A DNA stretch of 64,000 nucleotides from Pseudomonas aylmerensis. Lineage in GTDB: Bacteria; Pseudomonadota; Gammaproteobacteria; Pseudomonadales; Pseudomonadaceae. The stretch lies in assembly GCF_001702265.1 (NCBI RefSeq), contig NZ_MAUE01000045.1, positions 769,767 to 833,766 on the forward strand. The letters run 5' to 3'. The position numbers were made by a program, and so were the translations under genes. Positions within the stretch are counted from its first letter, which is position 1. Each line of letters opens with the position of its first letter. A model generated the notes under the pieces. It was not told the DNA's origin and made no database searches. It saw only the letters and a program-made list of their open reading frames with translations. Shown in pieces: positions 8,712 through 17,670 of this stretch.

Positions 8712-9521
8712 ATGACCAGTGCCGAGTTCGCCAAGCCCAGCCGCAAGCAACGGGTTCGTACCCTATGGATCTCTGATGTGCACCTGGGCACCCGGGATTG
8801 CCAGGCCGAACATTTGTCGCAGTTCCTCAAGGGGTATCACGCCGACAAGGTGTACCTGGTCGGCGATATCATCGATGGTTGGAAAATGCGCGGTGGCATG
8901 TATTGGCCGCAGGCCCATACCAACGTGATCCGCCGCCTGTTGACCATGGCCAAGCGCGGTACCGAAGTGATCTACGTCACCGGCAACCACGACGAATTCC
9001 TGCGCCGCTATTCCAAGCTGATCCTGGGCAACATCCAACTGGTGGACGAGGCCGTGCATGTCACCGCCGATGGTCGTCATTTGCTGGTGATCCACGGCGA
9101 CCAGTTCGATGTGATCACCCGGTATCACCGCTGGCTGGCGTTTCTCGGCGACTCGGCCTACGAGCTCACCCTCACTTTGAACCGCTGGCTCAATCACTGG
9201 CGTGCGCGTTATGGCTATGGCTACTGGTCGTTGTCGGCGTACCTCAAGCACAAGGTCAAGACCGCGGTGAGTTTCATCAGCGATTTCGAAGAAGCCATCG
9301 CCCATGAAGTGACCAAGCGCGAGCTGCACGGCGTGGTGTGTGGGCATATCCACCATGCGGAGATTCGCAAGGTGGGCGAGGTGGACTACCTCAACTGTGG
9401 GGATTGGGTGGAGTCGTGCACGGCGTTGATCGAGCACTGGGATGGGAGTATCGAGTTGTATCGGTTGGCGGATGCGCAGGCGAAAGAGGCGCAGCTCAAG
9501 GCTGAAATGGTGGCGGGCTAA
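8712..9521 (+). CDS. UDP-2,3-diacylglucosamine diphosphatase-like metallophosphoesterase
   Basis: A 269-residue calcineurin-type phosphoesterase related to LpxH. All metal-binding blocks are present: SDVHLG (21-26), GDIIDGW (51-57), GNHDE (91-95), HGDQFD (129-134) and GHIHH (211-215). LpxH removes UMP from UDP-2,3-diacylglucosamine in lipid A synthesis. This protein is longer than typical LpxH (about 240 residues) and may be a paralogue with another phosphoester substrate. ATG 8712 is chosen because GAGGG lies six bases upstream; the upstream open frame is antisense to the AraC gene. It converges on phhC across a REP element. Confidence 0.82.
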   Translation: MTSAEFAKPSRKQRVRTLWISDVHLGTRDCQAEHLSQFLKGYHADKVYLVGDIIDGWKMRGGMYWPQAHTNVIRRLLTMAKRGTEVIYVTGNHDEFLRRYSKLILGNIQLVDEAVHVTADGRHLLVIHGDQFDVITRYHRWLAFLGDSAYELTLTLNRWLNHWRARYGYGYWSLSAYLKHKVKTAVSFISDFEEAIAHEVTKRELHGVVCGHIHHAEIRKVGEVDYLNCGDWVESCTALIEHWDGSIELYRLADAQAKEAQLKAEMVAG

Positions 9522-9540
9522 GGGCCCGACACCTTCCACC

Positions 9541-9629
9541 TGTGGGCGCTGGTGTGCCGGCGATAGCGGTGTTCAGTCAGCTTGTTCAGTGACTGATACA
9601 CCGCCATCGCCGGCACGCCAGCTCCTACA
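9541..9629. repeat. REP-type inverted repeat
   Basis: Imperfect arms of about 30 bases (9541-9571 and 9599-9629) share GTGCCGGCGAT and ATCGCCGGCAC around a short loop. It sits between the convergent LpxH-like gene and phhC and may terminate both. It is of the same general kind as the element at 3747. Confidence 0.7.
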
Positions 9630-9645
9630 GTTTGAGTCGGTTTCG

Positions 9646-10839
9646 TCAGTTGGAGACGTCGGCGATGGCTTCGGCCAGCAGCGTCAGGCGCGTGGCATCG
9701 ATGCCCGCGACGTTAGCCCGGCCCGAACTCACCATGTACACGCTGTGCTTCTCCCGCAGCTGTTTCACCTGCTCGGCACTCAGGCCGGTATAGGAAAACA
9801 TCCCGCGCTGTGTGCCGATGTGCGCAAACCGCGCCGACAGGCCATGGGGCGCCAATGCTTCCACCAGCCCGGAACGCAGGTGTGCAATGCGTGAACGCAT
9901 GGCTTCGACCTCGTCGCTCCAGCGCTTTTTCAGCTCGGCATCCCCCAGGATCGTCGCGACCACCGCCGCGCCATGATCCGGCGGCGTCGACCAGAGGTTG
10001 CGTGCGATATTCGCCAGTTGGCTGCGCACATCCGTCAGCTTCTCGGCATCCGCCGCGCACACGATCAACGCGCCGACGCGGTCGCTGTACAGGCCGAAGT
10101 TCTTCGAGCAGGAGCTGGTGACCAGGACTTCCGGCAACTCGGCCGCAAACAGGCGCACCGCCCAGGCATCCTGCTCCAGGCCGTCGCCGAAGCCCTGGTA
10201 GGCGAAGTCGATCAGCGGCAGCAGTTGGCGCTCGCGCACGATCTGCAGGACCTGGCGCCAGTCATCCTGGGACAGGTCGAAACCCGTCGGGTTGTGGCAG
10301 CAGGCGTGCAGCAGCACCACGTCGCCCTTGGGGATGGTAGCGAGGGTCGCCAGCATCGCCGCCACATCCAGGCGGTTGTCGGTGCCCACGTAAGGGTAAT
10401 GACTGACCTTGAGGCCGGCCTTGGCGAAGATGGTTTCGTGGATCGGCCAGGTCGGGTTGCTCAGCCACACACCACGGCCGGGCAGGCTGTGGGCGATGAA
10501 GTCGGCACTCAGGCGCAAGGCACCGGTGCCGCCCGGCGTCTGGGTCGCACCGGCGCGGCGGGCGTGGATCAGGGCCGAATCGGCGCCGAGCACCAGGGCG
10601 CTGATCAGCGTACCGAAGGCCGCGTTGCCATGGCCGCCGATGTAGGTCTTGGTGGTCTGGGTGTCGACCAGGCGCTGCTCGGCGAGCTTCACCGAGTGGG
10701 GAATCGGCGTCAGGCCCTGGTCGTCCTTGTACACGCCCACGCCGAGGTCGAATTTGTTCGGGTTGGGGTCCTGGGCGTACAGGTCCATCAGCCCGAGGAT
10801 CGGGTCGCCGGGCACACGGCCAATGGCATCGAAATGCAT
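9646..10839 (-). CDS. phhC: aromatic amino acid aminotransferase PhhC
   Basis: A class I PLP-dependent aminotransferase of 397 residues, the last gene of the phhABC operon. It converts tyrosine with 2-oxoglutarate to 4-hydroxyphenylpyruvate, feeding the homogentisate pathway. The aspartate/aromatic aminotransferase signature is clear: NPTGF (183-187), DFAYQGFG (211-218) and the Schiff-base lysine K246 in TSSCSKNFGLYSDRVG. It starts on the same base where phhB ends, so translation is probably coupled. Length and active site are normal. Confidence 0.93.
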   Translation of the reverse strand: MHFDAIGRVPGDPILGLMDLYAQDPNPNKFDLGVGVYKDDQGLTPIPHSVKLAEQRLVDTQTTKTYIGGHGNAAFGTLISALVLGADSALIHARRAGATQTPGGTGALRLSADFIAHSLPGRGVWLSNPTWPIHETIFAKAGLKVSHYPYVGTDNRLDVAAMLATLATIPKGDVVLLHACCHNPTGFDLSQDDWRQVLQIVRERQLLPLIDFAYQGFGDGLEQDAWAVRLFAAELPEVLVTSSCSKNFGLYSDRVGALIVCAADAEKLTDVRSQLANIARNLWSTPPDHGAAVVATILGDAELKKRWSDEVEAMRSRIAHLRSGLVEALAPHGLSARFAHIGTQRGMFSYTGLSAEQVKQLREKHSVYMVSSGRANVAGIDATRLTLLAEAIADVSN

Positions 10840-11195
10840 TACTTGCGGCCCTCGGCGTCCTTGGCCACTTCGTCGGTGCGCGCGGCCATGATGAAGTCAT
10901 TGCGGTGCAGGCCCTTGATGGAGTGGCTCCACCAGGTCACGGTGACCTTGCCCCATTCGGTCAGCAGGCCTGGGTGATGGCCTTCGGCTTCGGAGATTTC
11001 ACCCATGGCGTTGGTGAAGGCCAGGGCAAACTTGAAGTTCTTGAACAGGAAGACCTTCTCCAGTTGCATCACGCCGTCGCGCACTTCGATGTTCCAGTCG
11101 GGAATCTGCTTGAGCAGCACCGGCAGTTCTTCATCGCTGACTTGTGGAGCGTCGGCGCGGCAGGCTTCGCAATGGGCTTGGTTCAAGGTGGTCAT
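10839..11195 (-). CDS. phhB: pterin-4a-carbinolamine dehydratase PhhB
   Basis: A 118-residue dehydratase that regenerates the tetrahydropterin cofactor used by phenylalanine hydroxylase. The catalytic EGHHPGLLTEWGKVTVTWWSH block (His73, His74, His91) is intact. It lies between phhA and phhC in one operon on the minus strand and shares a base with the start of phhC. The family DCoH can also act as a transcription coactivator in animals; in pseudomonads PhhB is needed for PhhA function. Confidence 0.95.
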   Translation of the reverse strand: MTTLNQAHCEACRADAPQVSDEELPVLLKQIPDWNIEVRDGVMQLEKVFLFKNFKFALAFTNAMGEISEAEGHHPGLLTEWGKVTVTWWSHSIKGLHRNDFIMAARTDEVAKDAEGRK

Positions 11196-11292
11196 GGGGG
11201 TGTCCTGAATTCGAATGTATGAAGGTCAGTAGCGTTACCCTAAAGCAACGCGCGGCCAGGGAACAGACTCACCTGGCCTCAAGATGTAAGGT

Positions 11293-12084
11293 TCAAGCAG
11301 CCTTGGGCTTTGGCGGGAATTTCGGTGCATGCAGACCCAGCTGCATCCCGCGTTCGACCATGCCCATGATGTCTTCCTGCGCCACGTCGAACAGGCGCTT
11401 CAGGTCCGGCAGCACGAAGTACAACGGCTGCAGGATGTCGATGCGGTACGGCGTGCGCATTGCTTCCAGTGGGTCGAAGGCTTGGTGCTCGGGCTCGGAC
11501 GACAGGCTGTACACCGTCTCCTTGGGCGACGACAAAATGCCGCCACCGTAGATGCGCAGGCCGGTGGGCGTATCCACCAGGCCGAACTCGATGGTCATCC
11601 AGTACAGGCGCGCCAGGTACACGCGCTGCTCTTTGGTGGCCGCCAGGCCGAGCTTGCCGTAGGTGTGGGTGAATTCGGCGAACCAGGGGTTGGTAAGCAA
11701 CGGGCAGTGACCAAAGATCTCGTGGAAAATATCCGGCTCTTGCAGGTAGTCCAGCTCTTCACGGGTACGAATAAAGGTCGCCACCGGGAACTGCTTGTTG
11801 GCGAGCAATTCGAAAAAGGTCTGGAAGGGGATCAATGCGGGGACCCGGGCGACTTGCCAGCCTGTGGTCTCGGCCAGCACTTTATTGATCTCGCCCAATT
11901 GCGGAATGCGGTCCAGTGGCAGGCCGAGCTTGTCGATGCCGTCCAGGTATTCCTGGCAGGCGCGGCCTTCGATCACTTTCAACTGGCGCGTGATCAGGGT
12001 GTTCCACACCGCGTGTTCTTCCGGCGGGTAGTGGATAAAACCTTGCGCATCGGGCTCGCGGGCCACGTATTGCGTCTGCTTCAT
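11293..12084 (-). CDS. phhA: phenylalanine-4-hydroxylase PhhA
   Basis: A 263-residue tetrahydropterin- and iron-dependent monooxygenase that turns phenylalanine into tyrosine. The iron ligands are visible as His121 and His126 in PDIFHEIFGHCPLL and Glu166 in TIEFGLVD. It is the first gene of phhABC, and an AGGAG ribosome binding site precedes ATG 12084. It is divergent from phhR, whose product activates it when phenylalanine or tyrosine is present. The length is typical for the bacterial single-domain enzyme, which lacks the regulatory ACT domain of the animal form. Confidence 0.96.
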   Translation of the reverse strand: MKQTQYVAREPDAQGFIHYPPEEHAVWNTLITRQLKVIEGRACQEYLDGIDKLGLPLDRIPQLGEINKVLAETTGWQVARVPALIPFQTFFELLANKQFPVATFIRTREELDYLQEPDIFHEIFGHCPLLTNPWFAEFTHTYGKLGLAATKEQRVYLARLYWMTIEFGLVDTPTGLRIYGGGILSSPKETVYSLSSEPEHQAFDPLEAMRTPYRIDILQPLYFVLPDLKRLFDVAQEDIMGMVERGMQLGLHAPKFPPKPKAA

Positions 12085-12147
12085 ACGGCTCTCCTGCTAG
12101 GCATTCGTTCTTGTTATGTCCTGCGATGCCTCTATTGATACCGAGGC

Positions 12148-12162
12148 GCCGCGCCGATGCCA
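12148..12162 (-). promoter_or_regulatory. weak -24/-12-like promoter upstream of phhA
   Basis: The minus strand reads TGGCATCGGCGCGGC, which has the GG-N10-GC spacing of an RpoN promoter but a poor -12 element (CGGC instead of TTGC). It lies about 65 bases before the phhA start. Given the altered GAFTGA loop of PhhR, a sigma-70 promoter is an equal possibility. Confidence 0.3.
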
Positions 12163-12203
12163 TCCACCCGCGGCAGCTATCTGTAGGAAAATTTACCGAA
12201 TTA

Positions 12204-12221
12204 TGTAAAGTATTCGTTACG
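12204..12221. promoter_or_regulatory. TyrR/PhhR box candidate
   Basis: TGTAAA-N6-GTTACG matches ten of twelve specified positions of the E. coli TyrR consensus TGTAAA-N6-TTTACA. It lies in the phhA-phhR divergent region, upstream of the phhA promoter candidate, where an activator site is expected. Confidence 0.55.
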
Positions 12222-12340
12222 CTGGTGGGCCGGTGGCGTCCGCGGGCTGTAAAAAGGCCGGTGACTGTCACATAATCTTGACGACTATCTGCGCCCAGCG
12301 GCAAAAAGACGCGGCGCCTCCCCACTCTTCGGGCCTTTTC

Positions 12341-13903
12341 ATGCGTATCAAAGTGCACTGCCAGAACCGCATCGGCATCCTGCGGGACATCCTCAACCTG
12401 CTGGTGGAATATGGCGTCAACGTCGCCAAGGGCGAGGTCGGCGGCGAGCATGGCAACGCCATCTACCTGTATTGCCCGAACCTGGTGAACATGCAGTTCC
12501 AGGCGTTGCGCCCGCAGTTCGAGGCGATTGCCGGGGTGTTTGGCGTCAAGCGGGTCGGGCTGATGCCCAGCGAGCGGCGGCATATGGAGCTCAATGCCTT
12601 GCTCGGCGCCCTGGAGTTTCCGGTGCTGTCGATCGACATGGGCGGTTCCATTGTCGCCGCCAACCGTGCGGCGGCGCAGTTGCTCGGGGTGCGGGTGGAT
12701 GAGGTGCCGGGGATTCCACTGTCGCGCTACGCCGAAGACTTCGACTTGCCCGAGCTGGTGCGCGCGAGCAAATCGCGGATCAATGGCCTGCGGGTCAAGG
12801 TCAAGGGTGACGTGTTCCTGGCGGATATCGCGCCGCTGCAATCTTCCGAGCACGATGACAGCGAGGCCATGGCCGGTGCCGTGCTGACCCTGCACCGCGC
12901 CGACCGCGTGGGCGAGCGTATCTACAATGTGCGCAAGCAAGAGCTGCGTGGCTTCGACAGTATTTTCCAAAGCTCCAAGGTCATGGCCGCGGTGGTGCGT
13001 GAAGCCCGGCGTATGGCGCCGCTGGATGCGCCTCTATTAATAGAAGGCGAAACCGGCACCGGCAAAGAGCTGCTGGCGCGTGCCTGTCACCTGGCCAGTC
13101 CACGCGGGCAGTCGCCGCTGATGGCGCTCAATTGCGCCGGTCTGCCGGAGTCCATGGCCGAGACCGAACTGTTCGGCTACGGTCCCGGTGCGTTTGAAGG
13201 TGCGCGGGCCGAGGGCAAGCTCGGGCTGCTGGAGTTGACGGCGGGCGGTACGCTGTTTCTCGATGGTGTCGGTGAAATGAGCGCGCGGTTGCAGGTGAAA
13301 TTGCTGCGCTTTCTGCAGGACGGTTGCTTTCGCCGGGTCGGCAGTGATGAAGAGGTGTACCTGGATGTGCGCGTGATCTGCGCCACCCAGGTGGATTTGT
13401 CCGAGCTGTGTGCCCGGGGCGAATTCCGCCAGGACCTGTATCACCGCCTCAATGTATTGTCCCTGCATATCCCGCCGCTGCGCGAATGCCTGGATGGCCT
13501 GGCGCCGCTGGTCGAGCACTTTCTCGATCAGGCCAGCCGCCAGATCGGCTGCCCGCTGCCCAAGCTGGCACCTGCCGCGATGGATCGCCTGAGCCACTAC
13601 CACTGGCCGGGCAACGTGCGGCAGCTGGAAAACGTGCTGTTCCAGGCGGTGTCGTTGTGCGAGGGCGGCACGGTCAAGGCTGAGCATATTCGCTTGCCGG
13701 ACTACGGCGTGCGCCAGCCGCTTGGCGATTTCTCCCTCGAGGGCGGCCTGGAAGAGATCGTTGGACGCTTTGAGAAGGCAGTACTGGAAAGCCTGTATGC
13801 CGAGCATTCCAGCAGCCGGCAACTGGGCAAGCGCCTGGGGGTGTCCCACACCACCATCGCCAATAAGTTACGCGATTACGAAATTCTCAAGACCGACAAG
13901 TAA
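12341..13903 (+). CDS. phhR: TyrR-like regulator PhhR
   Basis: A 520-residue activator of aromatic amino acid catabolism. Domains in order: ACT (1-75, MRIKVHCQNRIGILRDIL), PAS (about 85-190), AAA+ with Walker A GETGTGKE (236-243), and a C-terminal helix-turn-helix (SSRQLGKRLGVSHTTIANKL). The sigma-54 contact loop reads GAFEGA (283-288) instead of GAFTGA, which suggests it does not drive sigma-54 in the classic way; E. coli TyrR likewise lacks the motif. Homology starts at ATG 12341; upstream frame is intergenic. It is divergent from phhA and probably binds the box at 12204. Confidence 0.94.
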   Translation: MRIKVHCQNRIGILRDILNLLVEYGVNVAKGEVGGEHGNAIYLYCPNLVNMQFQALRPQFEAIAGVFGVKRVGLMPSERRHMELNALLGALEFPVLSIDMGGSIVAANRAAAQLLGVRVDEVPGIPLSRYAEDFDLPELVRASKSRINGLRVKVKGDVFLADIAPLQSSEHDDSEAMAGAVLTLHRADRVGERIYNVRKQELRGFDSIFQSSKVMAAVVREARRMAPLDAPLLIEGETGTGKELLARACHLASPRGQSPLMALNCAGLPESMAETELFGYGPGAFEGARAEGKLGLLELTAGGTLFLDGVGEMSARLQVKLLRFLQDGCFRRVGSDEEVYLDVRVICATQVDLSELCARGEFRQDLYHRLNVLSLHIPPLRECLDGLAPLVEHFLDQASRQIGCPLPKLAPAAMDRLSHYHWPGNVRQLENVLFQAVSLCEGGTVKAEHIRLPDYGVRQPLGDFSLEGGLEEIVGRFEKAVLESLYAEHSSSRQLGKRLGVSHTTIANKLRDYEILKTDK

Positions 13904-13922
13904 CTACCTGACACAACTGGGT

Positions 13923-14021
13923 CAAAATGTGGGAGCGGGCTTGCTCGCGAATGCGGTGGATCAGTCACCTTCTGTGCTGGCTGACACAGCGCCTTCGCGA
14001 GCAAGCCCGCTCCCTCATTTG
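13923..14021. repeat. REPIN (inverted REP pair), group 1
   Basis: Perfect 21-base arms (13931-13951 and 13994-14014) around a loop of about 42 bases. The head reads GTGGGAGCGGGCTTGCTCGC. The same unit recurs at 38582 and 42653. It separates phhR from the flgF promoter and may end phhR transcription. Confidence 0.85.
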
Positions 14022-14142
14022 ATTGTGTCGTTGCCGTAAGCGGCATAAGTCCGCCGTTTTTTCGACTCTTACTCAACGCCCATTTCCCGTCACTCAGCCG
14101 CAAACCCTTGCCCCGCCTGGTCTTTCCCTCATTTTAAAAAGT

Positions 14143-14158
14143 TGGTTCGCAAATTGCT
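14143..14158 (+). promoter_or_regulatory. RpoN (-24/-12) promoter of flgF operon
   Basis: TGGTTCGCAAATTGCT has GG-N10-GC spacing and a perfect TTGC -12 element. It lies 57 bases before the flgF start. In Pseudomonas this operon is RpoN-dependent through FleR. Confidence 0.8.
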
Positions 14159-14214
14159 TAAGCCTCATCAGTACAGCGGTGGGCGGCAAGCGTCCGTCAG
14201 AAAGAGGAAAGAGC

Positions 14215-14955
14215 GTGGACAAGTACCTTTATGTGGCAATGACCGGCGCCAGCCAGAATGCTCTGGCGCAGAAGGCCCATGCCAACAACCTGGCGAACAT
14301 TTCCACCAATGGTTTCCAACGCGACCTGGAACAGGCGCGTTCGATGCCGGTGTTCGGCGACAGCTTTCCGGCGCGCGCCTTTGCCATGACCGAGCGCCCA
14401 GCCACCGACTTCAGCCCCGGCGCGATGATCGAAACCGGTCGCGACCTTGATGTGGCCGTCAACGGCAACGGCTGGTTGGCCGTGCAGACCCCGGATGGCA
14501 GCGAAGCCTACGTGCGCAGCGCCAGCATGAACGTCGATGCATTGGGCGTGCTGCGGGCCGGCAACGGTATGCCGGTAATGGGCAATGGTGGTCCGATCGC
14601 CGTGCCGCCGCAGCAAAAAATCGAAGTGGGTTCCGACGGCACCATCAGCATCCGCGCCATGGGCGAAGGCCCGCGTGTGATGGCCGAAGTGGACCGCATC
14701 AAGCTGGTCCAGCCGGACCTCAAGAATATGAATAAAGGCCTGGACGGCACCATCCACACCAAGGATGGCCAGCCGGCCCAGGCCGACGCGAACGTGACCC
14801 TGACCTCGGGTTTCCTGCAGGCGAGCAACGTGAATGCGGTGGAAGAAATGACCGCAGTGCTGGCGCTTTCCAAGCAGTTCGAGCTGCACATCAAGATGAT
14901 GAACAGCGCTAAAGAAGACGATCAGGCCATGACTCGCGTCATGCAGATGAGCTGA
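14215..14955 (+). CDS. flgF: flagellar basal body rod protein FlgF
   Basis: A 246-residue proximal rod subunit exported by the flagellar type III system. It has the N-terminal rod motif ASQNALAQKAHANNLANISTNGF (shown by the ANNLAN-ST-GF core) and the C-terminal SNVNAVEEMTAVLALSKQFELHIKMM helix shared by axial proteins. GTG 14215 is preceded by AGAGGA and gives VDKYLYVAMTGA, the usual FlgF start. It opens the flgFGHIJKL operon under an RpoN promoter. flgBCDE, which often precede it in other pseudomonads, are not here; phhR is upstream instead. Confidence 0.95.
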   Translation: MDKYLYVAMTGASQNALAQKAHANNLANISTNGFQRDLEQARSMPVFGDSFPARAFAMTERPATDFSPGAMIETGRDLDVAVNGNGWLAVQTPDGSEAYVRSASMNVDALGVLRAGNGMPVMGNGGPIAVPPQQKIEVGSDGTISIRAMGEGPRVMAEVDRIKLVQPDLKNMNKGLDGTIHTKDGQPAQADANVTLTSGFLQASNVNAVEEMTAVLALSKQFELHIKMMNSAKEDDQAMTRVMQMS

Positions 14956-15015
14956 TAACAGCCCTAACTAATTTGTGATGCGGCGCCAACAAACAGGCGC
15001 ACGAAGGAGAACAGC

Positions 15016-15801
15016 ATGCTTCCGGCTCTATGGGTTGCCAAAACAGGTCTGTCTGCCCAGGACACCAACCTGACCACCATTTCCAACAACTTGGCCAACG
15101 TGTCGACCACGGGTTTCAAACGTGACCGTGCCGAGTTCCAGGACTTGCTCTATCAGATCAAGAAACAGCCAGGCGCCCAGTCGACCCAGGACAGCGAACT
15201 GCCGTCGGGCCTGCAACTGGGTACCGGTGTGCAGATCGTCGGCACCCAGAAGAACTTCAGCGCCGGTAACCTGCAACAGACCGGCCAACCGCTGGACATG
15301 GCCATCAACGGCCGTGGCTTCTTCCAGATCCTGCAGCCGGATGGCACTACTTCCTACACCCGTGACGGTACTTTCCACCTGGACTCCAACGGCCAGATCG
15401 TGACGGCCAACGGTTTTGCCCTGGAGCCGGCTGTGGTCGTCCCAGCGGATGCCAAGACCTTCACCGTCGGCAACGACGGCACCGTGTCGATCACCGTCGC
15501 CGGCAACCCGGCGTCGCAAGTGATCGGCAACCTGCAGACCGCCGACTTCATCAACCCGGCCGGCCTGCAGGCCATGGGTAACAACCTGTTCCTGGAAACC
15601 GCCTCCAGCGGCGCGCCGCAAATCGGCACCCCTGGCCTCAACGGTTTCGGCACCACGCTGCAAAGCACCCTGGAAACTTCCAACGTGAGCACGGTTGAGG
15701 AGATGGTCAACATGATCACCACCCAGCGCGCCTACGAGATGAACTCCAAGGTGATTTCCACCGCCGACCAGATGCTTTCGTTCGTAACGCAGAATCTGTA
15801 A
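15016..15801 (+). CDS. flgG: flagellar distal rod protein FlgG
   Basis: A 261-residue distal rod subunit, the driveshaft that passes through the P and L rings. The N-terminus LWVAKTGLSAQDTNLTTISN and ANVSTTGFKRDRAEFQDLLYQ, and the C-terminal ETSNVSTVEEMVNMITTQRAYEMNSKVI, are diagnostic. The length matches E. coli FlgG (260). AAGGAG precedes the ATG. It is 60 bases after flgF and upstream of flgH in the same operon. Confidence 0.97.
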   Translation: MLPALWVAKTGLSAQDTNLTTISNNLANVSTTGFKRDRAEFQDLLYQIKKQPGAQSTQDSELPSGLQLGTGVQIVGTQKNFSAGNLQQTGQPLDMAINGRGFFQILQPDGTTSYTRDGTFHLDSNGQIVTANGFALEPAVVVPADAKTFTVGNDGTVSITVAGNPASQVIGNLQTADFINPAGLQAMGNNLFLETASSGAPQIGTPGLNGFGTTLQSTLETSNVSTVEEMVNMITTQRAYEMNSKVISTADQMLSFVTQNL

Positions 15802-15854
15802 TCAAGTCTATGGGGCGCTCTTGAGGGCGCCTGCAACACCGTGAGGTAAGGGTC

Positions 15855-16550
15855 ATGAATCGCTATGTTTCCGTTCTGGCATTGAGTGGGATTGCCGTGC
15901 TCGCGGGCTGTGTCGCCCCGACGCCAAAACCCAATGACCCGTACTACGCGCCGGTGTTGCCACGCACGCCGCTGCCGGCGGCGGCCAACAATGGCTCGAT
16001 CTACCAGGCCGGTTTCGAACAGAACCTGTACAGCGACCGCAAGGCGTTCCGCGTGGGTGACATCATCACCATCACCCTGAACGAGAAGACCCAGGCCAGC
16101 AAGAATGCCAACTCGCAGATCGGCAAGACCAGCAAGACCAGCATCGGCCTGACTTCGCTGTTCGGCGGCGTGCCCAACACCAACAACCCGTTGGGCAGCG
16201 GTGACCTGAGCCTTGACGCCGGCTACAGCGGCGACCGTGCCACCAACGGCAAGAGCGCTGCAGGGCAGGGCAACAGCCTGACCGGCTCGATCACCGTGAC
16301 CGTGGCTGACGTGTTGCCCAACGGCATCATCGCCGTACGGGGTGAAAAGTGGATGACCCTCAACACCGGCGATGAGCTGGTGCGCATCGCCGGCATGGTC
16401 CGCGCCGATGATATTTCCACCGACAACACCGTGCCGTCGACGCGGATTGCCGATGCGCGCATTACCTACTCGGGTACGGGTTCGTTTGCTGATGCGAGTC
16501 AGCCGGGCTGGTTCGACCGTTTCTTCCTTAGCCCGCTGTTCCCTTTCTAG
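15855..16550 (+). CDS. flgH: flagellar L-ring lipoprotein FlgH
   Basis: A 231-residue outer membrane lipoprotein that forms the L ring bushing. The signal peptide ends in lipobox LAGC with the lipidated cysteine at residue 19. GDIITITLNEKTQASKNANSQIGK and the C-terminal TRIADARITYSGTGSFADAS block are typical. The mature residues after Cys (VAP) fit outer membrane sorting. The stop codon abuts flgI. Confidence 0.96.
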   Translation: MNRYVSVLALSGIAVLAGCVAPTPKPNDPYYAPVLPRTPLPAAANNGSIYQAGFEQNLYSDRKAFRVGDIITITLNEKTQASKNANSQIGKTSKTSIGLTSLFGGVPNTNNPLGSGDLSLDAGYSGDRATNGKSAAGQGNSLTGSITVTVADVLPNGIIAVRGEKWMTLNTGDELVRIAGMVRADDISTDNTVPSTRIADARITYSGTGSFADASQPGWFDRFFLSPLFPF

Positions 16551-16559
16551 GTGGCCACT

Positions 16560-17666
16560 TTGAAACTCAAACAGCTGATGGCGGCGGCACTCCTGCTGTC
16601 CCTGAGCGCCGTCGCCCAGGCCGAACGCCTGAAGGACATCGCCAGTATTTCCGGCGTGCGTTCCAACCAGTTGATCGGCTACGGCCTGGTGGTGGGGCTC
16701 AATGGCACGGGTGACCAGACCACCCAGACCCCGTTCACCTTGCAGACCTTCAACAACATGCTCTCGCAGTTCGGCATCAAGGTGCCGGCGGGCTCGGGCA
16801 ACGTGCAGCTCAAGAACGTCGCCGCCGTATCGATCAGTGCCGACTTGCCTGCGTTTTCCAAGCCGGGCCAGGTGGTAGACATCACCGTGTCGTCCATCGG
16901 TAACTCGAAAAGCCTGCGTGGCGGCACCCTGTTGATGACGCCCCTGAAGGGTATCGACGGCAATGTCTACGCCATCGCCCAGGGCAACCTGGTGGTCGGC
17001 GGTTTTGATGCCGAAGGTCGCGACGGTTCGAAGATTACCGTCAACGTGCCGTCGGCCGGGCGTATTCCCGGGGGCGCCACGGTCGAGCGGACCGTGCCGA
17101 GTGGTTTCAACCAGGGCAACAGCCTGACCCTGAACCTCAATCGCTCCGACTTCACCACCGCCAAGCGCGTGGTCGACAAGATCAACGACATGCTCGGCCC
17201 TGGCGTGGCCCAGGCCATCGACGGCGGCTCGATCCGCGTCACCGCGCCGCTCGACCCAAGCCAGCGCGTCGACTACCTGTCGATCCTGGAAAACCTGGAA
17301 GTCGATCCGGGCCAGGCCGTGGCCAAGGTCATCATCAACTCGCGGACCGGCACCATTGTGATCGGCCAGAACGTCAAGGTCTCGCCAGCGGCAGTGACCC
17401 ACGGCAGCCTGACCGTGACCATCACCGAAGACCCGATCGTCAGCCAGCCTGGCCCGTTGTCCAACGGCCAGACCGCAGTGGTACCGCGTTCGCGCGTCAA
17501 CGCCCAGCAAGAAGCCAAGCCGATGTTCAAGTTCGGCCCCGGCACCACCCTGGATGAGATTGTCCGCGCGGTGAACCAGGTGGGCGCAGCCCCCGGCGAC
17601 TTGATGGCGATCCTCGAAGCACTGAAACAGGCCGGCGCCTTGCAAGCCGACCTGATTGTGATCTGA
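16560..17666 (+). CDS. flgI: flagellar P-ring protein FlgI
   Basis: A 368-residue periplasmic P-ring subunit. The signal peptide (MKLKQLMAAALLLSLSAVAQA) ends before ERLKDIASI. RSNQLIGYGLVVGLNGTGDQ and the C-terminal ALKQAGALQADLIVI are the family hallmarks. Two starts are possible: GTG 16551, which touches the flgH stop and has no ribosome site, or TTG 16560, which has AGGTGG five bases upstream. TTG is preferred but not certain; the difference is three residues. Confidence 0.94.
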   Translation: MKLKQLMAAALLLSLSAVAQAERLKDIASISGVRSNQLIGYGLVVGLNGTGDQTTQTPFTLQTFNNMLSQFGIKVPAGSGNVQLKNVAAVSISADLPAFSKPGQVVDITVSSIGNSKSLRGGTLLMTPLKGIDGNVYAIAQGNLVVGGFDAEGRDGSKITVNVPSAGRIPGGATVERTVPSGFNQGNSLTLNLNRSDFTTAKRVVDKINDMLGPGVAQAIDGGSIRVTAPLDPSQRVDYLSILENLEVDPGQAVAKVIINSRTGTIVIGQNVKVSPAAVTHGSLTVTITEDPIVSQPGPLSNGQTAVVPRSRVNAQQEAKPMFKFGPGTTLDEIVRAVNQVGAAPGDLMAILEALKQAGALQADLIVI

Positions 17667-17670
17667 GGCC

